This document shows, one piece after another, positions 51,850-60,743 of a DNA stretch of 64,000 bases. The notes under the pieces were generated by a model, which searched no databases, was not told where the DNA came from, and saw only the letters and a list, made by a program, of their open reading frames with translations. Made by a program: the position numbers and the translations under genes. Origin of the DNA: Bacillota bacterium (lineage in GTDB: Bacteria > Bacillota > Clostridia > Acetivibrionales > DSM-1351); the NCBI GenBank assembly GCA_023439045.1, contig JAEXOY010000043.1, forward strand, positions 62,001 through 126,000. Reading direction: 5' to 3'. The first letter of the stretch is position 1, and every line of letters starts with the position of its first letter.

Positions 51850-52488
51850 CTATTTAATACGTCCCCTGAACAACCTAATATTTCTAAGTAAAATTCCCAA
51901 TACTATCATGAGAAGTCCTGCTATAAGCAAGTATTTCTTCTCCTCCATGCTACCTCTCATCATAGAGAACAAGTAGAATTTACCCAGGTATGTCTTACCA
52001 GAGCCATAGCACAAAATGTAGTATAGTATTGGTACCATATATGCAACGGAAAGATAATCAAATACGCTATATACAAGGATTCCTATCCCCCCGAGAAAAA
52101 TGCAGCCCGCCATTGTTCCATAAAAATAAGTAGAAAAAGTGAAATTACATTCCTGCATTTTTAAGTAAACTAAAAATACTCCTATAAACAGCGCTAAAAT
52201 GAGTAGCCCCTCTAAAATACGTATTACATGAACTGAAACCATGGATTGCTTTTTTGATTCTATTAAGTCCCTAATACTTTTATCCTCATCAGGGATAAAT
52301 AGGGGGACACACAGAATAATACCCAGTAATACCATATAAAGCTCTAATACTTGCGCAGTCTGCATGGGATTTAGGTTTTTTACCCCCATAAATAATGGTG
52401 CTGCCAGACATATAACAAGAGCTACTAACACATGAGGCAATAAATTAAACTTCCAGTTTACCTTTACGATTTGTAAGTATCTTTCCAT
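51850..52488 (-). CDS. ABC-exporter-associated membrane protein
   Basis: The 212-residue protein has six predicted helices (LLPHVLVALVICLAAPLFMG through YLLIAGLLMIVLGILL). The start overlaps the permease gene by 44 bases, so it belongs to the ABC exporter operon and is probably a second membrane subunit or an accessory. I know no strict family. It is the last gene of the response regulator-kinase-ATPase-permease operon. Confidence 0.7.
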   Translation of the reverse strand: MERYLQIVKVNWKFNLLPHVLVALVICLAAPLFMGVKNLNPMQTAQVLELYMVLLGIILCVPLFIPDEDKSIRDLIESKKQSMVSVHVIRILEGLLILALFIGVFLVYLKMQECNFTFSTYFYGTMAGCIFLGGIGILVYSVFDYLSVAYMVPILYYILCYGSGKTYLGKFYLFSMMRGSMEEKKYLLIAGLLMIVLGILLRNIRLFRGRIK

Positions 52489-53707
52489 TTATATTCAATG
52501 CCCCCTTCCGTTTCAACTGATATATCCCAATAGTAGCAACTAATAATATAATGCCTATAAGACTATAGAATAGACGATTTATGACTAATTGATTATAGAC
52601 CTCATTATATTTTTCATATGCACCCACAGTATTAAATCTCGGTATCAAGTTCCACCCAACATTACCTACTAAGTTACCCATGCCCAGGAAAATACTAACT
52701 AACCACCACACCCCTTGGATTAGAATACCTATTGGACCGTCTGTCAGTTCAGTGAAGAAAAAGCCCACAGATACTGACACTAGTATGGTTGGAAGGAGCC
52801 ACCCAAAAATCACCTTTATAAATGCAAAATAATCTACTTGAACGCCATTGTTGCTAGCGCAATATAAGGATTGTAATGTAGGCGTAATGCTTAAAAGCAA
52901 TACCGGAAGCAATATCATAGCTACAGTTGCTACATAGCGCGGTACTATAATACTTATAGAAGATGCCTTTTTTGAGAAAATTACGTCCGAAGCCTTAGCC
53001 CTTTTATCTCTAAGTCCTCTAGTTACTGCTAGAAATACAGGTAATATCCCCAGCACAATTCCCATATAATCACTGAACAACCTTGAATATGCCCTTGAAA
53101 CATTATCCTTAAAAACAATATCCTCGTACTCCTTTAGAGCATCCTCATAGGTCATGGGAACCTTAGCATTACTACTTACGTCCTCAGGCTTATACTTACT
53201 TCCCCCACCAAGTAAATCATTAATCTGCCCCATATAATCTAAGAATTGTTGATAGCTAACGGTATTCTTTATTTGGAACTTGTCTTTGGGGAGCCTTGAA
53301 CTATTAACATATCCACCATCAGATTTACTCTTGACATCATCCCAGTACTCTTTGATTTTTATCTTAAGTTGTTGCCCTTCTAGCCCAGTAATTTCTTTTA
53401 AAATCTCGCCAACCTGCTTTTGCTGCTGTTCATTCAATATTACTTTTTTATAAAAACCAATAGGATATGTAACATACTCTCCTGCGTCATATTCTAGTAC
53501 TAACTCGGTAATAGTAGAGTTCATAATAACCTTTTCATCACTACTATTTTTTACTCCATAACTCTCTTGTCCTGGTATGGGCTTAGTTACTCCTTCAAAT
53601 TCTCCCATCTGTGTTACAAAAAATACTACCATACAAGCTAAAAATATATAAAAGGTAACACTCTTTAATATTTCTTTGCACTCTTTTAAAAATAACGTTC
53701 CAAACAC
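52445..53707 (-). CDS. ABC transporter permease with large outside loop
   Basis: A 420-residue ABC-2 permease: helix 1 (residues 14-32), an outside domain of about 180 residues (DEKVIMNSTITELVLEYDAGEY, QFLDYMGQINDLLGGGSK), then six helices. GTG start shares its G with the ATPase stop (TAGTG), and GAGGTG is 6 bases in front. Export of a peptide or lipid is likely, as for two-component-linked systems, but the substrate is unknown. Confidence 0.88.
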   Translation of the reverse strand: MFGTLFLKECKEILKSVTFYIFLACMVVFFVTQMGEFEGVTKPIPGQESYGVKNSSDEKVIMNSTITELVLEYDAGEYVTYPIGFYKKVILNEQQQKQVGEILKEITGLEGQQLKIKIKEYWDDVKSKSDGGYVNSSRLPKDKFQIKNTVSYQQFLDYMGQINDLLGGGSKYKPEDVSSNAKVPMTYEDALKEYEDIVFKDNVSRAYSRLFSDYMGIVLGILPVFLAVTRGLRDKRAKASDVIFSKKASSISIIVPRYVATVAMILLPVLLLSITPTLQSLYCASNNGVQVDYFAFIKVIFGWLLPTILVSVSVGFFFTELTDGPIGILIQGVWWLVSIFLGMGNLVGNVGWNLIPRFNTVGAYEKYNEVYNQLVINRLFYSLIGIILLVATIGIYQLKRKGALNINGKILTNRKGKLEV

Positions 53708-54591
53708 TATTTTGCACCTCTTTTCTCATGCATCAGGTATATATAGGCATCCTCGACGTTTGGCACAATGGGCACAGCTCCTGGAAATGCAGCTTCTATA
53801 TTATCCGCTATAAAACGAACATTGGCTGTACTCTCCAATGCCAGCATATTTGTAACCATGTATTTTTTCCTTACTTCATCTAATTCCATTTTAGAGATAT
53901 CAGCAGTGAAGATTTTACCCTGTGCTCTCTCTAAAAGTTCTGCAACGGTTCCCTTGTAAATAATGCTGCCCTCGTCCATGATAGCTATTTTTTCACAGGT
54001 AGCTTCAATATCTCCTACAATATGTGTGGATAGCATAACAATTCTATCATCAGCTATCTCTGCAAGAAGGTTACGAAACCGTACCCTCTCTTCAGGATCT
54101 AGACCTGCTGTCGGTTCATCAACAATCAATACCTTTGGCTCATGTAATATAGCTTGCGCAATCCCTAGTCTTCTCTTCATACCTCCAGACATTGCTTTTA
54201 CCTTGGTGCGTAAATTATTTTGCAGATTTACCCTCTCTAGTAATACCGGTATTCTCTGCTTTCTAGTCTTTTTATCAAGTCCTGATAAAACGCCCAAATA
54301 ATCCATTGCCTCATAAGCTGTCATATTTCCATACATAGAAAAATCCTGTGGCAAGTATCCTACCATACTTCTAACCTTAGAGGCGTCCCTTGTTGGCACT
54401 CCACATACTATTACTTCACCACTGTTTGCAGGTAAAAGAGTAGTTATCACCTTCATTAAGGTTGTCTTCCCCGCTCCATTTCGTCCTAGCAATCCAAACA
54501 TCCCTTTTTCAATAGTAAGGTCTATATTTCTTAGTGCCTGCTTTTTCCCATAATATTTACTTACATCCTTTAGAATAATTTCAGTACTCAT
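53707..54591 (-). CDS. ABC transporter ATP-binding protein
   Basis: The 294-residue ATPase carries GRNGAGKTT, the signature MSGGMKRRLG, Walker B VLIVDEPTAGLDPEE and STHIVGD, then a ~70-residue C-terminal domain used by the NatA/drug-export group. It drives the permease translated with a 1-base overlap. It lies 66 bases after the histidine kinase and is expected to be controlled by it. Confidence 0.94.
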   Translation of the reverse strand: MSTEIILKDVSKYYGKKQALRNIDLTIEKGMFGLLGRNGAGKTTLMKVITTLLPANSGEVIVCGVPTRDASKVRSMVGYLPQDFSMYGNMTAYEAMDYLGVLSGLDKKTRKQRIPVLLERVNLQNNLRTKVKAMSGGMKRRLGIAQAILHEPKVLIVDEPTAGLDPEERVRFRNLLAEIADDRIVMLSTHIVGDIEATCEKIAIMDEGSIIYKGTVAELLERAQGKIFTADISKMELDEVRKKYMVTNMLALESTANVRFIADNIEAAFPGAVPIVPNVEDAYIYLMHEKRGAK

Positions 54592-54657
54592 GTTAGCTCC
54601 TATCTGTTAGTTTTTTTATTACATGTTGATAATAACGGTAAATTCTCTATTATTTCT

Positions 54658-55869
54658 CTACATAATAAAAAAACTTGCACATATGATTGCACCGCCCCTA
54701 GTACTGTTGGAAATGCTGAGGCTGCCTCCATGTTTCTCACAAAGAAGTTTACATATGGTAAGCCCAATCCCAAAATGTTCATTAGAGTCAGCTCTACTAC
54801 TGTAATACGGGCTGGTTGCCATAAATAACTCCTCTTTGGAAAATCCCTTTCCGTCATCCCTTACATAAAGGTACAGCAGTTCCCCTTCATTTTCTAATAA
54901 TATGTCAATTTGAGAATTGGTATAGGAGAGTGCGTTTGATAGTAAATTCTCTAGTACCTCTAACACAATGTGGTCATCGTAATAGCCTTCATCTATAGAG
55001 AGGTTATTTTGAATGTCTATTATAATACGTTCAGGCCCCTTTAGTCCGTTTGTAATACATTTTATACTTTCCACTAGGTCAATAAGTTTCTTTTTGCTTT
55101 TCTTTATCTTGATTCCCTCAAAGGTATGTATATCCTTCATCGTTTCAGAAAACTTCTTTAATCTATTTACTTGGTCTTCTAAAAGTTTTAGTGTGTCGAG
55201 CAGCTTTTCTTCACTCATCTTTCCTGTGGGATAATATTTCATCAAGAGCTCGGTGTATCCTTGCATTACAGTAAGTGGTGTACGCAGGTCATGAGCAAAA
55301 GCTGCATTTAGCCTTCTCTGCTCCTCCATCATATTCCACATGCTTTCTTGATTTTTGGAAAGCTGTACACGCATTTTATCAAAAGCGCTGCAGATTTCAC
55401 CAATCTCATCCCCACTTTCATAACGGCATTCAAAGCTCAAATCATTGCGGCTAATGTATCGAGCTTCCTCTATTAATAAATTAATAGGCTCTTCAAGCCT
55501 GTTTCTATAGAAGATATGTGAGGTAAACCCAATAGCTATTATGGAATATAGTAAAATTGAACCTTTTTCAATAAGATCAATGATAAAAATAAGCTTTGAA
55601 TCAAGTGAAATTACACCTGTAGCATCGGCTGGGTCTATGCCTTGTACCTCCACAGTAAGCGTTCCCTCAGAGTTATACATAATACTTTTAGTATTGGAAT
55701 ACTCTTGATATATTAGCGTTCTCCAGCCCTCACAAAATACTATTGTGGTAATATAAGCAACTATAACCGCAAGAATTGCTATAAGTATGTAAATTCCTAA
55801 TGATTTCTTAAGAGATGTAATTTTCAGCTTATCTTTTAAATACTTGATCTTTTCATCTATCCAATCCAT
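54658..55869 (-). CDS. Sensor histidine kinase
   Basis: About 403 residues: helix 1 (IYILIAILAVIVAYITTIVF), a short outside loop, helix 2 (GSILLYSIIAIGFTSHIFY), HAMP, HisKA with the phospho-His in FAHDLRTPLTVMQGY, and HATPase with NALSYT, DDGKGF and HFGIGLTICKLL. ATG 55869 overlaps the regulator stop by 13 bases, so both are coupled. A short outside loop is common in sensors that watch an exporter. Confidence 0.93.
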   Translation of the reverse strand: MDWIDEKIKYLKDKLKITSLKKSLGIYILIAILAVIVAYITTIVFCEGWRTLIYQEYSNTKSIMYNSEGTLTVEVQGIDPADATGVISLDSKLIFIIDLIEKGSILLYSIIAIGFTSHIFYRNRLEEPINLLIEEARYISRNDLSFECRYESGDEIGEICSAFDKMRVQLSKNQESMWNMMEEQRRLNAAFAHDLRTPLTVMQGYTELLMKYYPTGKMSEEKLLDTLKLLEDQVNRLKKFSETMKDIHTFEGIKIKKSKKKLIDLVESIKCITNGLKGPERIIIDIQNNLSIDEGYYDDHIVLEVLENLLSNALSYTNSQIDILLENEGELLYLYVRDDGKGFSKEELFMATSPYYSSRADSNEHFGIGLTICKLLCEKHGGSLSISNSTRGGAIICASFFIM

Positions 55870-56531
55870 GTGTAACCTACTCCCCAAACCGTCTTAATCA
55901 AATTACTTTCGCTGTATTTTCTTAATTTCACGCGAATTCTCCTAATATGCTCGGTAATTATGTTACTATCCCCTTCTTTGTCAAAGCCCCAGAGCTTTTC
56001 ATAAATTGCTTCCTTGGTAAATATCTGTCCTTTGTGCATGATTAGAAGCTCTAAAATATCAAACTCTGTCTTGGTAAGTGAGACCTCTTCTTCTCTATAA
56101 AATAACTTGCGTTCTGAAAATGATATAAGAAATTTCTCCGAAAAACGAACCCTATCTTTACCTAATCTACGTTCTTCACGTCTCAAATGCGCTTGAACCC
56201 TTGCTGATAGTTCCTCTAAGCTAAAAGGCTTCAAAATGTAATCGTCTCCGCCTACCATAAGTCCATTTATTCTATCCTGCTCTTCTATTTTAGCAGTGAG
56301 AAAGAGAATTGGGCAGCTAACATGATGCCTGATTCTCTTACATAGCTCTATACCATCCATTCGGGGCATATTTATATCCAACAAAATAATATCTGGTATT
56401 ATTTCAATCTTTTCTAAAGCTTCTATACCATTGAACGCTGTGTATACGAGATACCCTTGCAATTCAAAAAAATCCTTTAATAATCTCACAATATCCTTCT
56501 CATCATCTATCACAAGAATTTTTAAGCCCAT
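55857..56531 (-). CDS. Response regulator, OmpR/PhoB family
   Basis: About 224 residues: a receiver with acidic pocket DDEKD, phospho-acceptor Asp52 in LLDINMPRMDG, Lys in ILKPFS, followed by a winged-helix DNA-binding domain (LTKTEFDILELLIMHKGQIFTKEAIYEKLWG, NIITEHIRRIRVKLRK). ATG 56531 stands 8 bases after GGAGG; a longer TTG frame is unlikely. Head of the regulator-kinase-ABC operon. Confidence 0.95.
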   Translation of the reverse strand: MGLKILVIDDEKDIVRLLKDFFELQGYLVYTAFNGIEALEKIEIIPDIILLDINMPRMDGIELCKRIRHHVSCPILFLTAKIEEQDRINGLMVGGDDYILKPFSLEELSARVQAHLRREERRLGKDRVRFSEKFLISFSERKLFYREEEVSLTKTEFDILELLIMHKGQIFTKEAIYEKLWGFDKEGDSNIITEHIRRIRVKLRKYSESNLIKTVWGVGYTWIG

Positions 56532-56619
56532 ACCAACAACCTCCAACTATAACTTTATCATTAGTTTTAGTAATATAACATAATTATCTATAATTTATCT
56601 ACAAGGACAATTTTCAAGA

Positions 56620-56799
56620 GTGGCATCAAATATATGGAAGATGGCGGACGTTCTAGGAGGATATGCTCGGGATGAGCAACAAATGCGAAATTTTGCAAAA
56701 CCTGAGGTAAGACAAAAAATTGCTCTCTTGATTGATGATTGTAAAGGTGCGGATAGTAAAGCTTTAGAGTATTTAAAAATACTTAGAGACTCAATGTAA
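56620..56799 (+). pseudogene. Orphan 59-codon frame, probable C-terminal remnant
   Basis: From a GTG at 56620 an open frame codes for 59 residues: VASNIWKMADVLGGYARDEQ ... ALEYLKILRDSM. It reads like the helical C-terminus of a larger protein; upstream the frame stays open only to a TAA about 50 bases back, with no ATG and only a weak AAGGA. The last codons are part of a 21-bp tandem duplication (ACTTAGA-ACTCAATGTA at 56781 and 56802). I cannot name the family. Confidence 0.4.
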
Positions 56800-56879
56800 T
56801 TACTTAGATACTCAATGTAGATTTATATGTAAATGCATAATATTATGCTCTGTTCATTCTTTATGTATTGTTAGATTTA

Positions 56880-56960
56880 TCTTCGCCGGAGGCCAGAAGG
56901 GCTTACGGGGAGACTGGTCTCGCCCGTAAGGCGCTTCGCGTTTTTGCAATGCAAAAACGC
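56880..56960. repeat. Cluster of GC-rich hairpins behind the tRNA operon
   Basis: Two inverted repeats lie end to end: CTTACGGG-GAGAC / GTCTC-G-CCCGTAAG (56902-56930) and GCGTTTTTGCA / TGCAAAAACGC (56938-56960). A third hairpin, the tRNA terminator, follows. The block is much richer in GC than its surroundings. Confidence 0.6.
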
Positions 56961-56987
56961 TTGTGTTTTCCACAGAAAACACAAGCG
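56953..56987 (-). terminator. Terminator of the tRNA operon
   Basis: Minus strand CGCTTGTGTTTT / AAAACACAAGCG, a 12-bp perfect stem with a 6-base loop, then TTTTTGC. Confidence 0.85.
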
Positions 56988-56992
56988 CCAAA

Positions 56993-57069
56993 TGGCGTGC
57001 CCGAAGGGATTCGAACCCCCGACCAACGGCTTAGAAGGCCGTTGCTCTATCCAGCTGAGCTACGAGCAC
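56993..57069 (-). tRNA. tRNA-Arg (anticodon TCT)
   Basis: A 77-nt cloverleaf with acceptor GTGCTCG/CGGGCAC, anticodon stem ACGGC around loop CTTCTAA (TCT, reads AGA), T-arm GGGTTCGAATCC and encoded CCA. Second gene in the tRNA operon. Confidence 0.95.
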
Positions 57070-57084
57070 ATATTAAATTTTTAA

Positions 57085-57158
<74 letters not shown>

Positions 57159-57208
57159 GTAGTAAATGCTGTAAGCGACTCTAGCACTTTCGTCCGCCGA
57201 CTTTTAAT

Positions 57209-57237
57209 ATTATACAAGCATCACTATACTTTGTCAA
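57209..57237 (-). promoter_or_regulatory. Consensus promoter of the tRNA operon
   Basis: Minus strand TTGACA (57232-57237), 17 bp, TATAAT (57209-57214): both boxes are perfect. It stands 50 bases before tRNA-Gly. Confidence 0.92.
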
Positions 57238-57274
57238 CAAAAATAAAATATTTTTTAAAGGTTATTTTTCCCTG

Positions 57275-57754
57275 CTAAAAGTGGACTAAATCAGCATTTA
57301 TACCATTGCCATCAACAGTTAGAACTGCATAGCTCTCACCTAATTCACCTCTTGATTCACTAATACTGCCAGGGTTCACAATCAATAATGAACCAGCCCA
57401 GTCAATTAGTGAAATATGCGTATGTCCAAAAAGGACTGCATCAGCTTGCACTTCTTGTGCTTTATACATTATACGATTATAATCCCACTTCACGGAATAT
57501 TTATGCCCATGAGTAATAAAAATTCTCCTTCCATCTACTTCAAGAACCTTTTCCATCTCAAAATTTCCGTTATTCATATCACAATTACCCAAAACATATT
57601 CAAAATGAATATCTGGGAACAATTTGCTAAGTTCAATTGCATCTCTTATATAGTCACCTAGATGTATAACCATCTCTACGTCTTTATTCTTTCTAATAGC
57701 CTCCTTAGCATTTGAAAGAAAACCATGTGTATCACTTATAACCAGAATCTTCAT
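57275..57754 (-). CDS. YfcE/MJ0936-family metallophosphoesterase
   Basis: The 159-residue protein has all metal-binding motifs: SDTHGFLSN, HLGDYIRD, LGNCD, THGHKYS and FGHTHISL, followed by NPGSISESRGE. Such small enzymes hydrolyse phosphodiesters or phosphomonoesters with two metal ions. It starts one base after the rdgB stop, so rph-rdgB-yfcE is the familiar Firmicute cluster. Confidence 0.94.
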   Translation of the reverse strand: MKILVISDTHGFLSNAKEAIRKNKDVEMVIHLGDYIRDAIELSKLFPDIHFEYVLGNCDMNNGNFEMEKVLEVDGRRIFITHGHKYSVKWDYNRIMYKAQEVQADAVLFGHTHISLIDWAGSLLIVNPGSISESRGELGESYAVLTVDGNGINADLVHF

Positions 57755-57755
57755 T

Positions 57756-58349
57756 TTAATCTCTTTGACTTAGCTCCTGAACCATTTTTTGCAGAGCCTT
57801 TCCCCTATGGCTGATTTTATTTTTTATATCCATATCAAGCTGAGCCATTGTCTTGCCATACTCTGGCAAATAAAACAGTGGATCATACCCAAAACCGTTA
57901 TCTCCAACACCCTTGTGATTGATTACTCCTTCACAAGTATCCCTGATGATAAGGTTACTACCATCAGTAAATACTACTGCAATTGCACACACATATCTAG
58001 CTGTCCTCTTCTCATCAGGTACTCCCATCAATTTTGTGAGCAGCAGCTGGTTTCTTCCTTCATCATCAAGTCCAGCTCCCCCAAACCTTGCGGAGTATAT
58101 TCCAGGCTCGCCATCAAGATAGTCAACCTCAATGCCTGAGTCATCAGATAATACAATTGTCTTTGAAATCCTTGCTATTTCCTGCGCCTTTTTCAAAGCG
58201 TTTTCTTCGAACGTAGTACCATCCTCTACAACATCAATATCTATCCCTGCATCTTGCATCGACAGCACTTCATAGTTCATGCCCTCAAGCAGCCTTTTAA
58301 GCTCTACTATCTTTCCCTTGTTCTTTGTAGCTACAACTAACTTCTTCAT
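57756..58349 (-). CDS. rdgB: XTP/dITP diphosphatase (RdgB/HAM1)
   Basis: It hydrolyses non-canonical purine triphosphates such as ITP, dITP and XTP. Marks are VVATKNKGKIVELKRLL, LSDDSGIEVDYLDGEPGIYSARF, GFGYDPLFYLPE and ISHRGKAL. About 197 residues. ATG 58349 (MKKLVVATKN) is preferred; the frame also opens with GTG at 58361. It lies between rph and yfcE. Confidence 0.96.
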   Translation of the reverse strand: MKKLVVATKNKGKIVELKRLLEGMNYEVLSMQDAGIDIDVVEDGTTFEENALKKAQEIARISKTIVLSDDSGIEVDYLDGEPGIYSARFGGAGLDDEGRNQLLLTKLMGVPDEKRTARYVCAIAVVFTDGSNLIIRDTCEGVINHKGVGDNGFGYDPLFYLPEYGKTMAQLDMDIKNKISHRGKALQKMVQELSQRD

Positions 58350-58370
58350 TATATACCCCACTCAACCCTT

Positions 58371-58510
58371 TAATAAACTCCGTTGAACTTTTTTAATAAA
58401 TCCCACTGAACTTCTATAATAAATCCCACTGAACTCTATAATAAATCCCTCTGAACTGTCTATTGTAATGCATCCCTTTGAACTGTCTATTGTAATGCAT
58501 CCCTTTGAAT
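58371..58510. repeat. Tandem 22-27-bp repeats between rdgB and rph, including the rph stop
   Basis: Six degenerate copies of TAATAAATCCCACTGAACT follow one another. The last two are exact 27-bp copies (58456-58482, 58483-58509) and the second contains the rph stop region, so the rph 3' end (IQRDALQ-stop) is duplicated directly behind the gene. Confidence 0.85.
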
Positions 58511-59200
58511 CTGAATCAATTCATTAATACCCTTTTCTGCTAAATCAAGCAACACCTGAAGTTGCTTTCTGTCAAATGAGGTTTTCTCGCCTGTGGCTTG
58601 TATCTCTATAAATTCTCCCTTACCGGACATAATCACATTCATGTCTACCTCAGCATTGCTATCCTCAGCATAGCACAAATCCAACAGCTCTACACCATCT
58701 ATTACACCTACACTGGTTGCTGCAACCTGGTTTTTGACTGGGTTCTCTGATATTAACCCATCATTAACAAGTTTATTGCATGCGTCTACTAATGCAACAT
58801 AACCGCCAGTTATAGAGGCTGTTCTTGTTCCACCATCCGCTTGGATTACATCGCAGTCAATGGTAATAGTTCTCTCGCCTAAAAGCTTCATGTCGATAGC
58901 TTCACGTAGTGATCTGCCTATAAGTCTTTGAATTTCCTGACTTCTGCCATTAAGCTTTAGCTTGGAGATATCCCTCTGGTTTCTTGTTCCAGTAGCACGT
59001 GGCAGCATTGCATACTCAGCAGTAACCCAGCCTTCTCCTGAATCCTTCTTGAATGGGGGTACTCTCTCCTCTATAGAAGCAGTGCATATAACCTTTGTAT
59101 CTCCTACTTCTATAAGCACTGACCCCTCAGCGTGTTTGATATAGTTTCTCGTTATCTTAATCTCTCTCAATTGAGAATTTTGTCTTCCATCACACCTCAT
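58487..59200 (-). CDS. rph: Ribonuclease PH
   Basis: This phosphorolytic 3'-to-5' exonuclease trims tRNA 3' ends. The 237-residue protein shows EGSVLIEVGDTKVICTAS, the active-site basic block RSLREAIDMKLLGERTITIDCDV and QADGGTRTASITGGYVAL, with GEFIEIQATGEK near the end. First gene of rph-rdgB-yfcE. Length is normal. Confidence 0.97.
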   Translation of the reverse strand: MRCDGRQNSQLREIKITRNYIKHAEGSVLIEVGDTKVICTASIEERVPPFKKDSGEGWVTAEYAMLPRATGTRNQRDISKLKLNGRSQEIQRLIGRSLREAIDMKLLGERTITIDCDVIQADGGTRTASITGGYVALVDACNKLVNDGLISENPVKNQVAATSVGVIDGVELLDLCYAEDSNAEVDMNVIMSGKGEFIEIQATGEKTSFDRKQLQVLLDLAEKGINELIQIQRDALQ

Positions 59201-59221
59201 GAATAATCTTGTCCCTTCTAA

Positions 59222-59285
59222 TTGTATTATAGTTTAAGAATATACACTGCAACTTGTATTATAGTTTGAGAATATACAATGCAAC
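59222..59285. repeat. Intergenic 32-bp tandem duplication
   Basis: Adjacent 32-bp copies (59222-59253, 59254-59285; TTGTATTATAGTTTAAGAAT and on) differ at two sites. It lies between the GerMN gene and rph. Confidence 0.85.
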
Positions 59286-59338
59286 AGCAATAAACTATCT
59301 TGCATCAATTATTTAGTAATCTAAAATACCTAGTTAAG

Positions 59339-60595
59339 CTAATTGTCAATTACTTCATTTATAGCATAAGGCAATGCCTTTTCTGCCCAAACCTCCGTAC
59401 CCTCAGGGAGAGTTTGTTTCTTACCATCAACCAGAATAATGACTCTTTTAACTCCATTTAGTTGTTCCAACGTATAATAGATTTGATTTATTATACTCTT
59501 TTCTTTTTCAGTGCCCCCATATTTTATAAGCTCACCTGAAAAATTAAGTGTTGCAACCCCATCATTCTCATCATAAGACAGTAGCTTCGTACCCTCTGGG
59601 AATGAAGTGTCAAAGCTGTCTTGAGTCTTTTTTGAGAGCAGCTCATTAATAATATTTTCAGCAACCTTGCTACTATCAGTACAATCAATTAATACAGAAA
59701 CCGGTACTATATAAATATTATTATTACTTACTGTATTATAAAACAAGTCACATTTCAACCTATTATCAGCAACTTCTTGCTGATTTGCATTAATGAATAT
59801 ATTATTCCTATCCATATTATCAAACAAAGCAGTTCCATTTTTTAGTTTTGAAACAGGTTTTCCTTCTATTCTAATACATACATTACTAATATTACTGAAG
59901 CCCGTAAGTGTATATACTACTGACGAAAGCTGCCTTTTTTCATCATCTGCATTTGCACAGGAGTCAAACTCTTTTGAGAAATCAACGGTAGCCGTTCCAT
60001 TCTTAATATCCATTCCTCTGATTTTTGTTCCTGATGCTATCACAGGATAAAGCTTAAAATAATCTAGTTGTTCCCTGTTTATAGAATCGTCCACAAGTGC
60101 TGTCAAGACGGCCTTTGCAATACCGTCCTGCTTTACAACCTTACGAGTAACAGGTACTATAATCCCATTGTCATTTTTATAATATAATGTTATTAGCAAG
60201 GTTTGCGTATCCTCGGAGTTTTTGTTGACTCCCTTACCTGTTCCGTTTGTAACAATAAAATATTCAGAAGAGCTTGTCTTCTCTGTTGCACCGATTGCTG
60301 CATTAGAAGTTGGCTGTATGCCCCCTGCACTAGCATTTGACTGTATGTCCCCCAAACTAGAATTCGACTGAATGGCACCTGCACTAGTAGTCCCCTGAAT
60401 AGCCCCTGTACTAATTGCATCTGAAGTCGTAGCGCCTTGCATAGAAGAAATTGCAGAACCTGTAGCACCTTCAGGATCAAGACTGACAGATTCCAACGCC
60501 GGTATTATATTATCTTGGCCCTTATTTAGGCTTGTAAAGCTGCACCCTGCCAGCATTATTACAACTATAAGTAAATAAATAAGTAATCGTTTCAT
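59339..60595 (-). CDS. GerMN-domain lipoprotein
   Basis: The 418-residue protein has a lipoprotein signal (LLIYLLIVVIMLAGC with lipobox Cys18), then a low-complexity region of about 80 residues built of short units like AISTGAIQGTTSAGAIQSN, and two GerMN domains (about 125-265 and 275-410; each ends in GTATVDFSKEF / GVATLNFSGEL and later VRIEGKPVSKL / VILVDGKKQTL). GerM-type proteins act in sporulation or germination at the spore envelope. A wall amidase follows upstream, separated by a terminator. Confidence 0.9.
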   Translation of the reverse strand: MKRLLIYLLIVVIMLAGCSFTSLNKGQDNIIPALESVSLDPEGATGSAISSMQGATTSDAISTGAIQGTTSAGAIQSNSSLGDIQSNASAGGIQPTSNAAIGATEKTSSSEYFIVTNGTGKGVNKNSEDTQTLLITLYYKNDNGIIVPVTRKVVKQDGIAKAVLTALVDDSINREQLDYFKLYPVIASGTKIRGMDIKNGTATVDFSKEFDSCANADDEKRQLSSVVYTLTGFSNISNVCIRIEGKPVSKLKNGTALFDNMDRNNIFINANQQEVADNRLKCDLFYNTVSNNNIYIVPVSVLIDCTDSSKVAENIINELLSKKTQDSFDTSFPEGTKLLSYDENDGVATLNFSGELIKYGGTEKEKSIINQIYYTLEQLNGVKRVIILVDGKKQTLPEGTEVWAEKALPYAINEVIDN

Positions 60596-60671
60596 AAGTC
60601 CTCCTAACTATATAGAAAATCTTTCCATACAGTAATTATAGACTATATGCTTCTTTTATATTATTTCCCAC

Positions 60672-60709
60672 AAAAAATGCCTAAGCATATACCACATGCT
60701 AAGGCATTT
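60672..60709 (-). terminator. Terminator after the amidase gene
   Basis: Minus strand AAATGCCTTAGCAT / ATGCTTAGGCATTT (one mismatch), then TTTTTTG. Confidence 0.85.
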
Positions 60710-60743
60710 AATTTACAAACGTATTGTTTCTTTATGTGCGCTT

